In this document: piece after piece, positions 33,371-46,290 of the stretch
How positions within the stretch are numbered: the first letter of the stretch is position 1
How the letters are laid out: each line of letters opens with the position of its first letter
Assembly: GCA_963682025.1 (NCBI GenBank)
Contig: OY821518.1
Location: forward strand, 224,545,070-224,609,069
From: Cordilura impudica
Lineage: Eukaryota > Arthropoda > Insecta > Diptera > Scathophagidae
DNA: 64,000 nt
Direction: 5' to 3'
Notes under the pieces: model-generated
Database searches by the model: none
What the model saw: the letters and a program-made list of their open reading frames with translations, nothing else
What the model was told of the DNA's origin: nothing
Translations under genes and position numbers: made by a program

Positions 33371-35082
33371 AACTTCCATTAGAATCATACACTTTTTACA
33401 TCCAGTTTAGAATTTACATTCATAATATAAAAATTATCTTTTCTGAAACAGCAGCATGTCGATGAGTTTAACTTAAAAACTATCTCCAATTTATTTACTT
33501 CATAGAAAATTGAGATATTTTCAACAGCAAATCTTAAATACAAAATGTACGGCTCAGTAATATGGTTGGTTATAAATAGTTCTAAATTTAATTATCTTTG
33601 ACACTAAATATATTTTAATTAAATTTATTAATTAGATATACTAAATTAAAATTCTATTGCAGATCATTTCAAATTCAATTTCCCTTTAATCTCTTTTTTA
33701 AAATTGGTTTTATACTTGTGTTCGTATCTACTTCCGATATTCTCCCCTAAATTAAAAAAAAATATATAGAAATAAGTTTTAAAGAAATGTTAAACACCTG
33801 CCTATGTTTGGATTCATTTTGGTTGTGTATATTTACCCTCTGATATGAATTGTTGTTTTTCTTCTTCTCATATTTAAATCAAAAAATCATTTGAATAAGT
33901 ATAACCATCAGGGTAAACATACTCGCATCACACGTTTCATATGCCGCTTGCTTTATTTATTTCAAAAATATAAAAAAGGGTAACTTTATACTTCATACGT
34001 TTAGATCATCACAAAACTTTTTATTATTATATGTATATATTTTCTGTCATATATTACGTTTTTTTATTGTGCACTTTTAAGGAAAAGTCTAAATGCATTA
34101 TTATAGTGCATGTGTGGCCAATGTGTGCGTTGATGTTTCGTTAAATAATGTGTGTTCTCCCGTCTTGCTATATGAGCTGCTCTGCTTATGTTCTAAAACT
34201 GCACTAATGTGCACTTCCGATTTCCGTTGAAATTTTGTTATGTTTAGTCTGTGTCTTATACACAAGGAGGTTTTTTTTATGAGTATGTTAATCCGTTTAT
34301 TATACAACGAAAAATAAATCTAGGCCTTTTTTTAAAAACATATATGTATATATTCATAGTTTTAAAAATTCTGTACATCTACGGAGTTTATTCCTCCTTC
34401 TGCTTATAACGCGCTATGAATTAAGCTCATAGGGTCTCAATGTGATTTAAGCGTTAAAAGGAAAAATTTTAAAGAAAATTGCAAATTTTATTTTAAGTTA
34501 TGTCTGTTAAAATTGTCGTTTTACATACGATTCACAATTTTTGCTATCACACTGGCATATGTATTTTCGTATGACATAACCATCAAATTCTAATTTGTGA
34601 ATTTACAAAATTAATTGTTAAAAATAAAGTTATATATTTTTAAATTTTTAATTGATATTAAACAATTTATTTTTGTTTCAATATTAATCTTTATAATTTA
34701 ATCAGTTTTTCTTTCGTCAGAAGCAGTTTTGTATTTTCATATGTTTTGACATGTCAAACTAGAACGCCTTCTAAATGAAAAATTTTACATGTGACTTTCC
34801 ATATGTATTGCACATAAGCAATGTTTCACACTATGTGTACAACTTTTGCAGTGGGAAAATTTGTAATAGCACCTTAAGTGAAGATTCAATATATAGAAAT
34901 ATGAATAAAAACATTTTTTTTGATCTCTTCAATTTAAAGTTTTTCTTAAAATTGATATTTAAAATAAAAAAATACCATATTTTTCATACGGAAAAATTTA
35001 TCCCAGCCCCACCTCTAAGGTATAAACCTTTCTGGACGAACGCCATTGAAATTGATGAAAATCGGTGCATGCTCAGACCTAG
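33371..35082. other. A+T-rich sequence, no gene seen
   Basis: No gene recognised. A DINE-derived segment (CTCAGACCTAGCACC preceded by TTGATGAAAATCGGTGCATG) lies at about 35050-35090, directly before the second minisatellite block. Confidence 0.5.
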
Positions 35083-37520
35083 CACCACATTTCTTATTAA
35101 AAAGTACAATTTAATAGAAAAGCAACTTTTATTAAAAAAGTACCATTCATTAAAAAAAAATCCCTTTTATTAAAAAAGGACCTTTTTTAAAAGAATACCT
35201 TTTATTAAAAATGTAACTTTATTAAAAAGTACCCCTTATTGAAAAAACTACTTTCATTTGCATTTTAATAAAAAGTTCGTTTTATTAAAAAAAGTATCTA
35301 GTTTTAAAAAAGCACGTATTACTGAAATAGTACCTTTCATTCAAGAAGTTCATTTTTTTAAAAAACCATCTATTATTAAAGAAATACCTAAAAAAAAGGC
35401 TCCTTTTATTAAAAATGTTTCTTTTATTAAAAAAGTAAGTTTTATTACAAAGTAAGTTTTATTAAAAAGCTCATTTTATTGAAAAAAGTACCTTTTTCTA
35501 AAAAAAAACATTTTATTAAAAAAATTACATTTTATTAAAAAAGTACCTTTTACTAAAGAAGGGTCATTTATTTTAAAAAAAGTTCCTTTTATTAAAACAG
35601 TACCTCTTATTAAAAAATTACCTTTTATTAAAAAAGTTCCTTTTATTAAAAAAGTTCGTTTGTTAAAGAAGTACCTTTTATTAAAAAAGTAAATTTTTAC
35701 CTTTTATTAAAGAAAAAACCATTTATTAAAAAAAAGTGCCTTTTATTTAAAGAGTAACTTTATTAAAAAAGTAATTTTTATTAAAAATTTAGCTTTTATT
35801 GAAAAAGTACTTTATTCAAAAAGTACCTTTTATTAAAAAATACAAATTATTAGAAAGTACTTTTTAGTAAAAAAGTACCTTTATTAAAAAAGCACCTTTA
35901 TTAAAAAGGTACCTTTTAATAAAAATTTAACTTTTATTTCAAAAGTATGTTTTATTAAAAAGTACATATTATGAAATAGCACCTTTTCCTAAAAAAGTTC
36001 ATTTTATAAAAAAAGAACAATTTATTAAAAAAGTTTTTTTTATTAAAAAAGTTTTTTTTATTAAAAAAGTACCTCTTATTACAAAAAGTTTCTAGTATTA
36101 AAAAAGTACCTTTTACTAAAATAGTACCTTTTATTCAAGAAGTTCATTTTATTAAAAAATCACCTGTTATTAAAGAAATACCTTTTATTATTAAAATACC
36201 TTTTATTAGAAAAGTACCCATTATTAAAAAAGTACATTTTACCAAAAAAATAACTTTTATTAAAAAAGTTCCTTTTATTAAAAAATTACCTCTTATTAAA
36301 AAAGTACCTTTGATTAAAAAAGTAACTTTCATTTAAAAAGCACCATTTATTAAAAAAGTACCTTTTATTAAAAAAGTACATTTTATTAAAAAAGTACCTT
36401 TTATTAAAAAAGTACATTTTATTAAAAAAGTACATTTTATTAAAAAAGTACCTTTTATTAAAAAAGTACCTTTTATTAAAAGTAGTACCTTTTATTACAA
36501 AAGCATTTTTTTTTATAAAGTAAATTTTATTAAGAAGCTCATTTTATTAAAAAAAGTACCTTTTTCTAAAAAACTAAATTTTGTTAAAAAAGTACATTTT
36601 ATTAAAAAAGCACCTTTTACTAAAAAAGGACCATTTATTTAAAAAAAGTTCCTTTTATTAAAGCAGTACCTTTTATTAAAAAAATTACCCTTTATTAAAA
36701 AAGTTCATCCTTTTATTAAAAAAGTTCCTTTATTAAACTACATTTTATTAAAAAAGTAAATTTTTAAATTTTGTAAAGAAATAACCATTTATTTTTTATT
36801 AAAAAAAGTAACTTTATTAAAAAAGTACCTTTTATTAAAAACTTAGCTTTTTTTAAAAAAACATTTTTATTTAAAAAGCACTTTTTATTAAAAAGCACAT
36901 TTTATTAAAAAGTACTTTTTATTAAAAAAGTAAATTTTTACATTTTTTTAAAGAAAAAACCATTTATTAAAAAACTTAGCTTTTATCAAAAAAGAATTTT
37001 TATTTAAAAAGTACTTTATATTAAAAAGTAAATTTTATTAAAAAAGTACTTTTTAGTAAAAAAGTACCTTTATTAAAAAAGTACCTTTATTAAAAAGGTA
37101 CCTTTTAATAAAAATTTAACTTTTATTTAAAAAGTACCTTTTATTAAAAAGTACATTTTATTAAAAAAGCACCTCTAACTAAAAAAGTTAATTTTATTAA
37201 AATAAGTAACTTTTATTAAGAAAGTACCTTTTATTAAGATAGTACATTTTATTAAAAAGGTACATTTTATTAAAGAAGTACCTTTTATTAAAGAAGTACC
37301 TTTAATTCAAAAAGTAACTTTTATTAAAAAGCACGTTTTACTAAAAAAGTAATTTTTATTCAAAAAGTGCATTTTATTAAGAAAGTACCATTTATAAAAA
37401 GAGGAAATTTTTTAAAAAAAGCACCTTTTTTAAAAAACTAAATTTTATTTAAAAAAATACCTGTTATTAGAAAATTAAATTTCGTGAAAAAAATAAATTT
37501 TATTAAAAAAGTACCAAAAT
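35083..37520. repeat. 18-bp minisatellite, main block
   Basis: About 130 degenerate units of ACCTTTTATTAAAAAAGT and variants. Some stretches (about 36360-36480) are nearly perfect, which suggests recent local amplification. Not coding. Confidence 0.9.
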
Positions 37521-39100
37521 TAAGATTAAATTGAACGCCAATATGGAAAAGCGCAGATTGTGTAACGTTTATGTTTAGAAATTGTTTAAAAAAACTTGGA
37601 CTGATGTATGAAAAGAGTTGCCAAACCAACTTTAACTTTTACAAACGAACAAAATTTTAATAATACGTTTAAAAGTTTTGATGTCCTCCTTCCTCCCTTT
37701 ATGATTATGATTAGAAATATCTGGTTTACTTATTTTTTTACTTTTTATTTTTGCTTCTTTAAACATTTTATGGTTTCATTATTACAAATTTCTAACGATT
37801 TCAATGCTTTAAACAAACACAAAATGGATCTTTCACCATTATAATAAAAAAATATATATACTTTTTTTATAATTTAACCCAATGACACATAATCATTATG
37901 TTTTTGTCTACACCAAACAAAACCCACTCGAGCAAGGACATATTTAAATGTAAACTAAGCTCACGTTAGAACAAAAGAAAAAATTACTGTTACAAATATC
38001 CTTAAACTTTTATGCTTTAACATTTCATCATTTCATTCAGCCAGTCCTTTATGTAGGTTTCATGATAAATACGGAAGTATTCTTATTTACAAATAAAAGG
38101 TTAAAGTACCCTGTTTTACATACATACGACTACAACAGGGATGATTCTCTGTGTCTACTCTTATGGCAGACTGTTGAGGAATGTTGAGTGTAGGACTATA
38201 CAAATAATTCATGTGGAGTTTTTCAAAAGCTACACCAGGGATTGAAACTATATTTAAAGTGCAAGTCTGTTTGCCACAAATGTATTTTAGGTCTTTAACT
38301 TATGTGCTGCCCATTTAAACACATTTATTTACATTTAATGTTTAAATTCCCCTCCAAAGAAAATTTATGTTGTTGAAAGGTTACTAAATCTTTGATTAAA
38401 GGCTCGATTACAAAAACACAATGTTACCAAAAACTGTAAAGAACTAAGCGAGTAAAGTCTTTTGCAGACCTTTTGACTTTTATTAATTTTTGTACGTTGA
38501 AAAAATAAACAAAAAAAAAGGAACATAAAAATCTCAACTTCAATCTGACTAAGTATTGTAGGAGGGTTGTAGTTTCTGCTTCCTTTGTTTGAAATACAGT
38601 ATTTTCCAGGCTTATGGGTTTGTAAAAAGCAAGAACGTTTAAAAAAATAGAAATATGTATATTATGTGATTAAAATGGGGGGAAAAAGGGAAAATTAAAA
38701 AGCAGACTAAAATTATTTGACTTTATAATACTTTAAGTCTTTGTCTAGCATAGACAACGACCATTTTAAAGTTTCTTAATTTGCTTGTCTTGATAAAGAG
38801 TTAAAAACTTGCGGAATATACTTAAAGTCTGATTTATAATATTAATAAAATAAGAAGAAACAAATATTTTATTTATTTCGTGAAAAAAACTGACCCAAAA
38901 TACAAAATAGATTGAATTAATAGCGGAATTAAATGTCGATAAGAAGCTATATAAAAAAAAAAATAATTAACTAAATGAATTTTATTCTCAATTTTTTTTT
39001 TTGACAAATATTTGACTGGAACCTAAGATTTTTGCTTGAAAGTGCAGTTCTTAGTAGAGACCTTTACCATACGTGTTTAAACAAAGAACATTAAAATAAA
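37521..39100. other. A+T-rich sequence, no gene seen
   Basis: No coding sequence or repeat family supported. Confidence 0.5.
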
Positions 39101-39521
39101 CTAGCAGAGCCCAGCCATCGAAATTCGGGTGCAAATTCTAGGAAATTTCATTTTTTCATTAATTTATATTTGTTGAACGCACAGAAGATATATAACTGGG
39201 TTTGTTAATAAATAATTTTATAAGAGCCTTAAGGTATGCTAATCAATTTTAGCCAGTTCACAATTCAACACGGATTTAATAAACACACACACAGCATTTC
39301 ATAGTTTTTTATTTGATGCTTAAATTTGTGTTTTATGTATGTGTTACTTTAAATGCATTTTACTCCAAAAAAAAAAAATGTTCCAGACGGTGGACATCTG
39401 TAAAGACTGTGGGCAGCTATAGAAAATACCTTTCAAATGGGGTATGTTTGGTCAAAATCGATTAACAACTAAAATTTTTATATCAGTCACAAGAAATCGC
39501 CTTCCCTATTAATATTAGAGA
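39101..39521 (-). mobile_element. non-autonomous Helitron
   Basis: Minus-strand 3' CTAG at 39101-39104 with a degenerate hairpin CCCGAATTTCGATGG; 5' end TCTCTAATATTAATAGGG at 39521. Confidence 0.75.
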
Positions 39522-39953
39522 TTTTTAATTCTTGTATCTGTACTTAGTAGATCCATCTAATCTTTTTTTTATATATTTAACCATAATTGTAATGACTAAG
39601 TTTGATAAGGTTTGGTTTGGTTGGTTTAAGTAGTAACTCACATCCTGTGAGCATCAAATTGAGACAAGTGGCCATGTTTTGAAACCACACCACTCGAAAG
39701 GAAATATAAGTCGGCTATTTATTAGGTCTACACATAAGTTTCTGCCGTTTAGCAAAAGATCGCACCAGCAATATGTTATGATAAGATTTTCAGATATAAA
39801 ACGTCACTATCGTCAGGTTGGACATCTGTCAACCAACATAACCTTGAAATATTAGCGAATTTGTTATCAGAATCATATATTTTCTGTGCGCGATAATATC
39901 AAGTTTGGGGCCGAATAAGCATCACCTGCTGGACTTTTTGATTTACTTCTTAA
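39522..39953. other. no gene seen
   Basis: Nothing coding recognised between the Helitron and the jockey 3' end. Confidence 0.45.
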
Positions 39954-40121
39954 ATTTTTTTTTTTTTTTTTTATTAACATAATTTTTATTACAATAAATA
40001 ATAAAATATATGTTTGAAAATACAACTAGCAAAATATAATTTATTAACTAACAAGTATTTTATTTTTAATAAAATAGTTTGACTATAAGATATATCTATA
40101 TGGTTCACACAAATACATCTT

Positions 40122-43100
40122 TTATCTGGATAACCTAAGCAGATCGTTAGGTTTTATGCGTCTTAGACGCCGGATTTCCCCATTCGTATCGATAAGACTA
40201 GATGCCTCTTCATTGACGTGTGTCCAAACTGGTTTCAGTATTTGTTTATACAAAAGTAATTTATTCGGTATGGATAATGTTGAGTTTTTACCAAGGTTCA
40301 GAAAATACACACACGAAACACACAATGTTCTGTTCAAAAGCAGCCAACACATATCTTTATTTTCATATCAATTATGTGCGTTTCAAAATTTTCTACGGTA
40401 CCCAACACAACCATGACTGTGTTCGTTTTAATATTTCGTTATTTACACGAACATTTTTGTATCACATTCTTTTTGCTTCAATCACACATAAAGCACACAT
40501 TTTTGAGTGTTGCTTTATTTGAAGTTGATGTTCTGGTACGTGTAGTGAAAAAAAACACAGAACATGTAAAATAAACAGGTTCGAGTTCAGTTATATTTTA
40601 AGTCGTGTTGTGGCTCGTGTAGTAAGAAACAACAGAACATGTACAGTAAACAGGTTCGAGTTCAGTTATATTTTAAGTCGTGTTTAAAATATAACTGAAC
40701 TCGAACCTGTTTATTGTACATGTTGTGTTTTTTCTTACTACACGAGCCACAACACGACTTAAAATATAACTGAACTCGAACCTGTTTATTTTACATGTTC
40801 TGTGTTTTTTTTCACTACACGTACCAGAACATCAACTTCAAATAAAGCAACACTCAAAAATGTGTGCTTTATGTGTGATTGAAAAAAAAGTACGTGATAG
40901 AAAAATGTTCGTATAAATAACGAAATATTAAAACGAACACAGTCGTGGTTGTGTTGGGCACCGAAGAAAATTTAAAAACAAACATAATTGATATGAAAAT
41001 AAAAATATGTGTGTGTTGGTCTAAGTTATGTTTGTTTACATATATGTACGAGTTTTTTATTCAGTGTGTGTTTTTTTCTGAACTCTGGTTTTTACCAATT
41101 AACCAATAAATTTTTCTAAATTTTATCACTATCTCAGTTTTTTTCTTCTTTACATTTTAATTTTGTGTCTAATGTCATACCTAAGTACTTGGCTGAATTA
41201 GAATAGGGGACAATAACATCGTCTATATAGATTGGATGGTGTTGAGTTTGATTGTACGTAAAGGCCACATGAACAGATTTAGATTGATTAAGTTTAATTT
41301 GCCATACTTTTGGCCAATCCAAAACTTTGGTTACCTCTGCTTGAAGTTTAATCGTGGATTCTTCAGCTGTGTATCCTGTTGCAATTAGGGCAGTGTCATC
41401 AGCAAATGTTGCTGTTGTATAATTATAATTATCAGTAACAGGGAGATCAGCGGTGTACATAAGGTATAAAGTTGGACCTAATATACTTCCCTGTGGGACT
41501 CCTGCTTTTATTGGCCGGATTTCTGAGAACGATGTTTCCTGTTTGATTCTAAAGTATCGATTGCTTATGTAAGATTGCAAGAAATCACAGAAGCTTTGAG
41601 GTAGATATTTTTTTATTTTGTAAATAAATCCATCATGCCAAACTTTGTCAAATGCTTGGCTGACATCTAGAAAAACAATGGAACAAACTTTCTTTTCTTC
41701 AAAAGACTTTTCTATAATATCGGTAATCCTATGGACTTGGTCGATAGTAGAATGGTTTTGCCTAAAATCAAATTGGTGTTTAGGGATGATGTTATTTAAC
41801 TCTATAAGAGGTCTTAATCTGGCAAAAAAAAGCTTCTCCAAAACCTTTGATAAAACCGGTTTCCCCGGTTTGGGGATCATCATAACCTCCGCCATTTTCC
41901 ATAGACTGGGAACGTGTTTCAGCTTAAAACAAGTGTTGATTATGTTTGTTAACTTGATTATACCTAAATTTGGCATTTCTTTAAGCAGCTCCGACGTTAT
42001 TAAGTCATAACCAGGGGCTTTTTTCCGGGTAGTTTTAATATGGTAGAGTACACTTCCTCTGTTGTTGCAAATGAAATGTTCATATCATCAACAAGATATG
42101 CAGTTTGGGGTATGGTCATATTTTCATCATGGGGATAAAAAGTGTTCTGCAGATAATTGGCAAAGATGTAAGCCTTTTGCAAGTCACTTTTGGCCCAATC
42201 GGTTCCATTTTTTATGGGAGGGATTTGAGCTGATGGTCGTTTAAAACTGGCTGTAGCCTTCCATAACAAATAGTCGGTAGATTTTTCATTTGTTAAGCCC
42301 TCAAGATAATGTTGAAAATTGTTGTTCTTTTCCTGTTGAATTTTATTTTTAATTTCTCGGCTCATTCTGTTTAATATTGTTTTATACTGAGGATATCGCA
42401 TTCGTTGTCATTTTTTACGAATGTTTCTTTTTTCTTTAATCATATTGTTTATTTCATATGAGTTTTTTTTCTTTGTTTTACGTTATTTGTAACAGTTGGT
42501 GTACTTTCCCATGCTGCATACTGAAGAATTTTTGAAAAGTTTTCTAGTTCTTTGTCTAGTTCATCAATATCATTGATAACATATTCAGTGTCGCACATTT
42601 CATCTACAATTTGGCGAAAGTTTTCCCAATCTGTATTTTTATTGATTAAATACGGTGGCGGATCGATTTTGCTGACACTGTTTTTTAAGTAAAGGTAGAT
42701 AGAGGAATGGTCTGAGTTCATTTCATATCCTTCGGTTATTTTCAAAAAATGTTCCGATATTGTTCTCGTTATAAAAAAATCTATTAGGTCAGGTACTTTT
42801 GTTACATCACATGGCCAATATGTTGGTTTTCTGGTAGTTAAAAATTTGCAATTTGAGGATTTGCTTGCTTGAAGAAGCTCTCTCCCCTTTGTTGTTTTAA
42901 GGCGTGAACCCCAATAAATATGTTTGGCATTAAAATCGCCTCCTAAAATAAATCGTTCTCCCAATTTTTTAAATACTTGGTTATAGTTTTCTGATTTTAT
43001 TTTGTGACATGGTGGGCTATATAGAGCGGCAATGTTAAGTTTCTGTTTTGAAAATTCTATTGTTACACTTGTTACTTGAAATTCTTCGCAGCATATTTTT

Positions 43101-43330
43101 TCTTCTTCATAATGCTTTATATTTTTTCGAATAATTACAGCACTTCCACCTCGGGCCTGATTACTTGGATGTGGAGTGTGGTATATTTCAAAATCACGAA
43201 TTTTTACGAATGATTCATTTGTAAAATGTGTTTCGGATACTTTTTGGGAATTTAGTATAAGTTCTAATTCATTCAAATGGGATTTTAATCCGTTTGCATT
43301 CCATAGTAATATTTTGCAAAAATCACTCAT
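40122..43330 (-). pseudogene. jockey ORF2 (endonuclease + reverse transcriptase), broken
   Basis: The endonuclease domain is read at 43330-42449: ILLWNANGLKSH, GGDFNAKHIYWGSR and NSDHSSI carry the expected Asn/Asp/His catalytic positions of APE-type endonucleases. After a frameshift near 42430, 42401-42000 gives the linker. After another near 41990, 41976-41134 gives the RT: LDVSQAFDKVWH, GVPQGSILGPTLYL and FADDTALIA, the last being the catalytic YADD-type box. About ten residues are missing between PKPGKP and VLSKVLEK. Past another frameshift the reading reaches IYWLIGKN and is cut by the foldback. It continues at 40291 with STLSIPNKLLLYKQILKPVW, then an internal deletion, then RRLRRIKPNDLL and a stop. 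The element is dead. Confidence 0.9.
40292..41087 (-). mobile_element. 0.8-kb hAT-type foldback element nested in jockey ORF2
   Basis: Starts CAAGGTTCAG, ends CTGAACTCTG, with a perfect 8-bp duplication GTTTTTAC at 40284-40291 and 41088-41095. It is the same family as 24565-25364 in the opposite orientation (its CAAGG end is on the left). The arms are nearly perfect inverted copies meeting near 40685. Confidence 0.92.
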
Positions 43331-43688
43331 GATTAATTATATTTTCAGTGGATTTTTCTAAACGAGTTAGTCTTTGCTCTAATCTTTCATTAAATTCTGC
43401 TTGCTTATTAAGCTTTTCAAGAACTTGTTCTAATTTAGAAGTTTCATTCTGTATAGGATGTTGATTTTGTTTTATTTTAACTGTTTTTTTAATTTCATTT
43501 TTCTTGTTTAAAGCTTCAGCAAAAGAAGGTTTATTTTCTGGATTCGTTTCAGTATTTTCTTGAGAATTAGCTAAAGGTTGGTGAGAATCTACTTTTTTTT
43601 CTTTAATTTGTTTATTTCGTATTTTTTGCAGCTCTTTTGCAACAATAAAAACTTCTTCAATTTGAAGAAATTTACAGCTAAGGCGCAT
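43323..43688 (-). pseudogene. jockey ORF1, C-terminal part
   Basis: A lysine- and glutamine-rich 121-residue frame with a predicted coiled-coil tail (LEQVLEKLNKQAEFNERLEQ, then RLTRLEK). It overlaps the ORF2 start in the arrangement ATGAGTGA, common in jockey-type elements. The nucleic-acid-binding N-terminal part with zinc knuckles is missing, because the copy is truncated at about 43690. Confidence 0.7.
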
Positions 43689-43690
43689 CG

Positions 43691-44400
43691 ATAGCTTGTA
43701 GATTCATACGGCGTCGTTGCTTATGTGAGAGATGTCGTTAGGGGGTGCAAAAAGTTTTAGACATTGAAGACAAAGAAATGTAGCGGAAGACTTAAAGTAT
43801 ACGAAGACGTTAGGAGTAACTCAACAGGAAATTGCACATCGTATAAAATAATTGAAATAATTGGGTATGATTCAAAAACAAGAAAATTCAACTGAAGCCG
43901 TGAAGCGATGAATGCCGAATATTCACTTCTGAAATGTTGTTTGTCAGACATAAAACGTGAGGGTTTTCTTCAGCGTATAGTCTCTAAAAAAAAATGATCC
44001 ACTATAGTAACCCAAACAGGAAGAAATCATGCAGACCACCAGGCCATGCATCAATATCTACAACTAAGTCAAATATTCATGGGAAAATAAGCTTAGAGTC
44101 GAGTATTATGAGTTGCTAATAGTCGAACACTAATCGAAAAGCGTGCCCAATACTACTCCAGACACGAGAAAGTTAGTCTCCAGCATGATAATTCTCGTCC
44201 ACATGTTGCTGCGACAGTAAAATCCTATTAGGAAACACTCAGACATTGCTCCTTCTGATTTATACTTGTACCGAAAGATGAAGCATTCTTCCGACGCGGT
44301 ATTCGTTTGGAAGATGGAAGAATAGAGTGCCAAGCAATGGATAGTACTTCGGAAAAAAACATAAGGTTCCGTTCATTTACACTAAACATGCAATATTTTA
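43691..44400 (+). pseudogene. degraded mariner transposase
   Basis: Fragments in shifting frames: LDIEDKE (about 43760), LSDIKREGFLQRIVS, NPNRKKSCRPPGHAS, NIHGKK, RVEYYELL and DIAPSDLYLYRKMKHS. The last contains the third catalytic Asp of the mariner DD34D set. Multiple stops; non-functional. Its left edge coincides with the truncated jockey 5' end. Confidence 0.75.
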
Positions 44401-44407
44401 TTTAAAA

Positions 44408-45170
44408 CAAGTAAGAAAATTATAGTCGGTCAAGACCGATACCTTATAGTATAAGTATAAGGCTTATACCATGCGTTTGAAGACCTTATCTTTTAGGTCC
44501 AACTAATTAGATATAGAAACTAAGCATAAACTAAATTGGTAATTAATTTTTTTCCTTCGGATATGAAAAAGTTCATATCGGATACTATATTTATATGGGA
44601 CTAGGTCGAAAAATGGACCGATCCTGACCATTTTTGGTAAGGTCACTTATTTTTGCAGAAACATATACAAACCAAATTTGAGAAAAATCTGTGGAATATT
44701 TTTGTTTTTTGACAGATTTAAGTGAAGACCGGTAATCAGCTTCACATGGGGGCTATGCCTAAGAATTGTCCTAAAGGGTTTATTTTTGGATGTAATAAAC
44801 ATACACAAACCCAATTTGACTGAGATCTATATGATAATTTGGATATTATGGTAATTTAAGTCGATCTCATAGGGGTCATTTGTATGGAGACTAAGTCTGA
44901 ACATGAACCGATTTTCATCAATTTCAATAGCGTTCATCCTATGGCCGATAGATGCTTATATACTAAACTTCATCAAAATATATTCATATTTGCGACCTGC
45001 AGTTTGTTTACAAGGTTTACATGGACACACAGACAGAAGGACGGATGGAAATCGCTTAATATATTCAGAAAGTTATTCTGAGCGGATCAGTAAAATATTT
45101 TTGGTAGTTACAAACATCAGTACGAAGTCATTATACCCTGACCACATAGGGGTAGATATAAAAATGGCGG
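44408..45170 (-). mobile_element. DINE-1/Helentron-like element, copy E (diverged)
   Basis: CAAGTAAGAAAATTATAGTC with the hairpin GTCGGTCAAGACCGA at the left, an eroded ACAGACAGAAGGACGGATGG tract at about 45030, and TTATACCCTGACCACATAGG at the right. Confidence 0.7.
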
Positions 45171-45184
45171 AAACATATTTGTAC

Positions 45185-45810
45185 ACTTGATATACGAAGT
45201 CGGTCCCAACCTGACGTATAGATGGCGTTTAAACGAGGCCGTACGAGCTGCCAAGACAAACACCGTAGTGGTCGACTAATTGAGGTGGCTACGCCAGAAG
45301 CGGTTAAGAAAATTCACAAAATGGATGGCTGAAGGTGCGTGAGCTAGCTGAAATCATAAGCATTTCAAAAAGTGCTATACAATGTAGTGAAGATGTTTCA
45401 ATAGTGTATGTGGCGATATTTCACCGCAATAAAGCCGAGTTTTTGCGTTGATTCGTAACCATGGATAAGACAAAGAAACAGTTAAAACAATGGACTGAAA
45501 TGGGAGAATCGTGTCCAAATATGACGAAAATAGTTCCATCTGCACCAAGGTTATGGTATCTGTTTTTTGGGATGCGAATGGAATAACTGTTATTATCTTC
45601 TAAAAGGAAAAACAATCAACGGCGAGTATTTAGCTACCTTATTGTAGCGTTTAAGTGGTGAAATTAAGAAAAAAAGCCCCATTTGGAGGAAAAGAAAATG
45701 TTGTTTAATATAAACAGGGTATCGAAGCTATTGAATATCGCTGGGAAAAGTGCATCGAGCTAAAAGGAGATTATGTTGAGAAATAAAGAACAATTTTCCG
45801 AAATTTGTTT
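45185..45810 (+). pseudogene. degraded mariner transposase, second relic
   Basis: Readable blocks: FKRGRTSCQDKHRSGRLIEV, then ATPEAVKKIHKM, VRELAEIISISKSAI (about 45335-45380), FHRNKAEFLR (about 45419), and KQWTEMGESCPNMTKIVPSA (about 45483-45545). Order and content match mariner transposases. Frameshifts and deletions remove any function. Confidence 0.7.
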
Positions 45811-45829
45811 GTTGTCAGGTCGGGTGTTC

Positions 45830-46290
45830 TGGGACCGCCCCTGCATAATGGATAAGAGCACCTAGGGTTCTATAGAGATGATAAGCTGTCATCTCTTCTC
45901 CAGGTGTACCGCAGTGTTCGATACTCTGCAGTCCGAGACATTCTACGTGCTTAGCGATCAGCCAATAATCAATACACACGGCCGTAGGTATCAATAGGTT
46001 CCCTTCTACTCCTACTAAGGAAAGATTTAGTTCATCATAAATTATAGTCAGGCCACGTCTGCCTTTCAGTCTTGCATGTGCCTCTGTTCCACGCTGATCA
46101 CAGAAAATGTACAGAGATTCCTCCCTTATTTATTTTCTGTGGGGGTTGGACCTGACACCGTGTAAGCAACATCAAGATAAGAACCTGTCCTTGTAAGCTC
46201 ATCTGTCAGTTCATTACATTAAAACTCCCTATGGCCGCGGACCCAACTTCCTCTGGGCTCTGTCTGATGAGAACGGCAGAAGTAATGAGA
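45830..46290 (-). pseudogene. non-LTR retrotransposon RNase H-region relic
   Basis: The minus strand near 46255-46140 reads RGSWVRGHREF then NELTDELTRTGSYLDVAYTV, like the RNase H end (WVPGHRG...NELADELA) of I/LOA/jockey-related elements. Downstream pieces (HCGTPGEEMTAYHLY near 45910-45870) look like the following C-terminal zinc region. Higher G+C than its surroundings. Broken by stops. Confidence 0.6.

Larger units (their letters stand above)
39954..43690 (-). mobile_element. 5'-truncated, decayed jockey-clade non-LTR retrotransposon
   Basis: On the minus strand it has the end of ORF1, an endonuclease/reverse-transcriptase ORF2, a 3' UTR and a poly(A) run (poly(T) at about 39957-39973). 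It is truncated at the 5' side near 43690, broken by frameshifts and interrupted by a hAT foldback at 40292-41087. About 700 residues of ORF2 can be followed by eye. Confidence 0.9.

Noticed and set aside
34101..34307. 68-aa minus-strand frame
   Set aside because: Short, without recognisable motifs, and no splice or codon-usage support.
35258..36332. Open frames coding LIKGTFLIK-like peptide repeats on both strands
   Set aside because: The 18-bp minisatellite period keeps all frames open periodically. This is an artefact, not a repeat protein.
32769..37520. Possible CRISPR-like or regulatory array
   Set aside because: It is a continuous degenerate tandem repeat without unique spacers, in a eukaryotic context.
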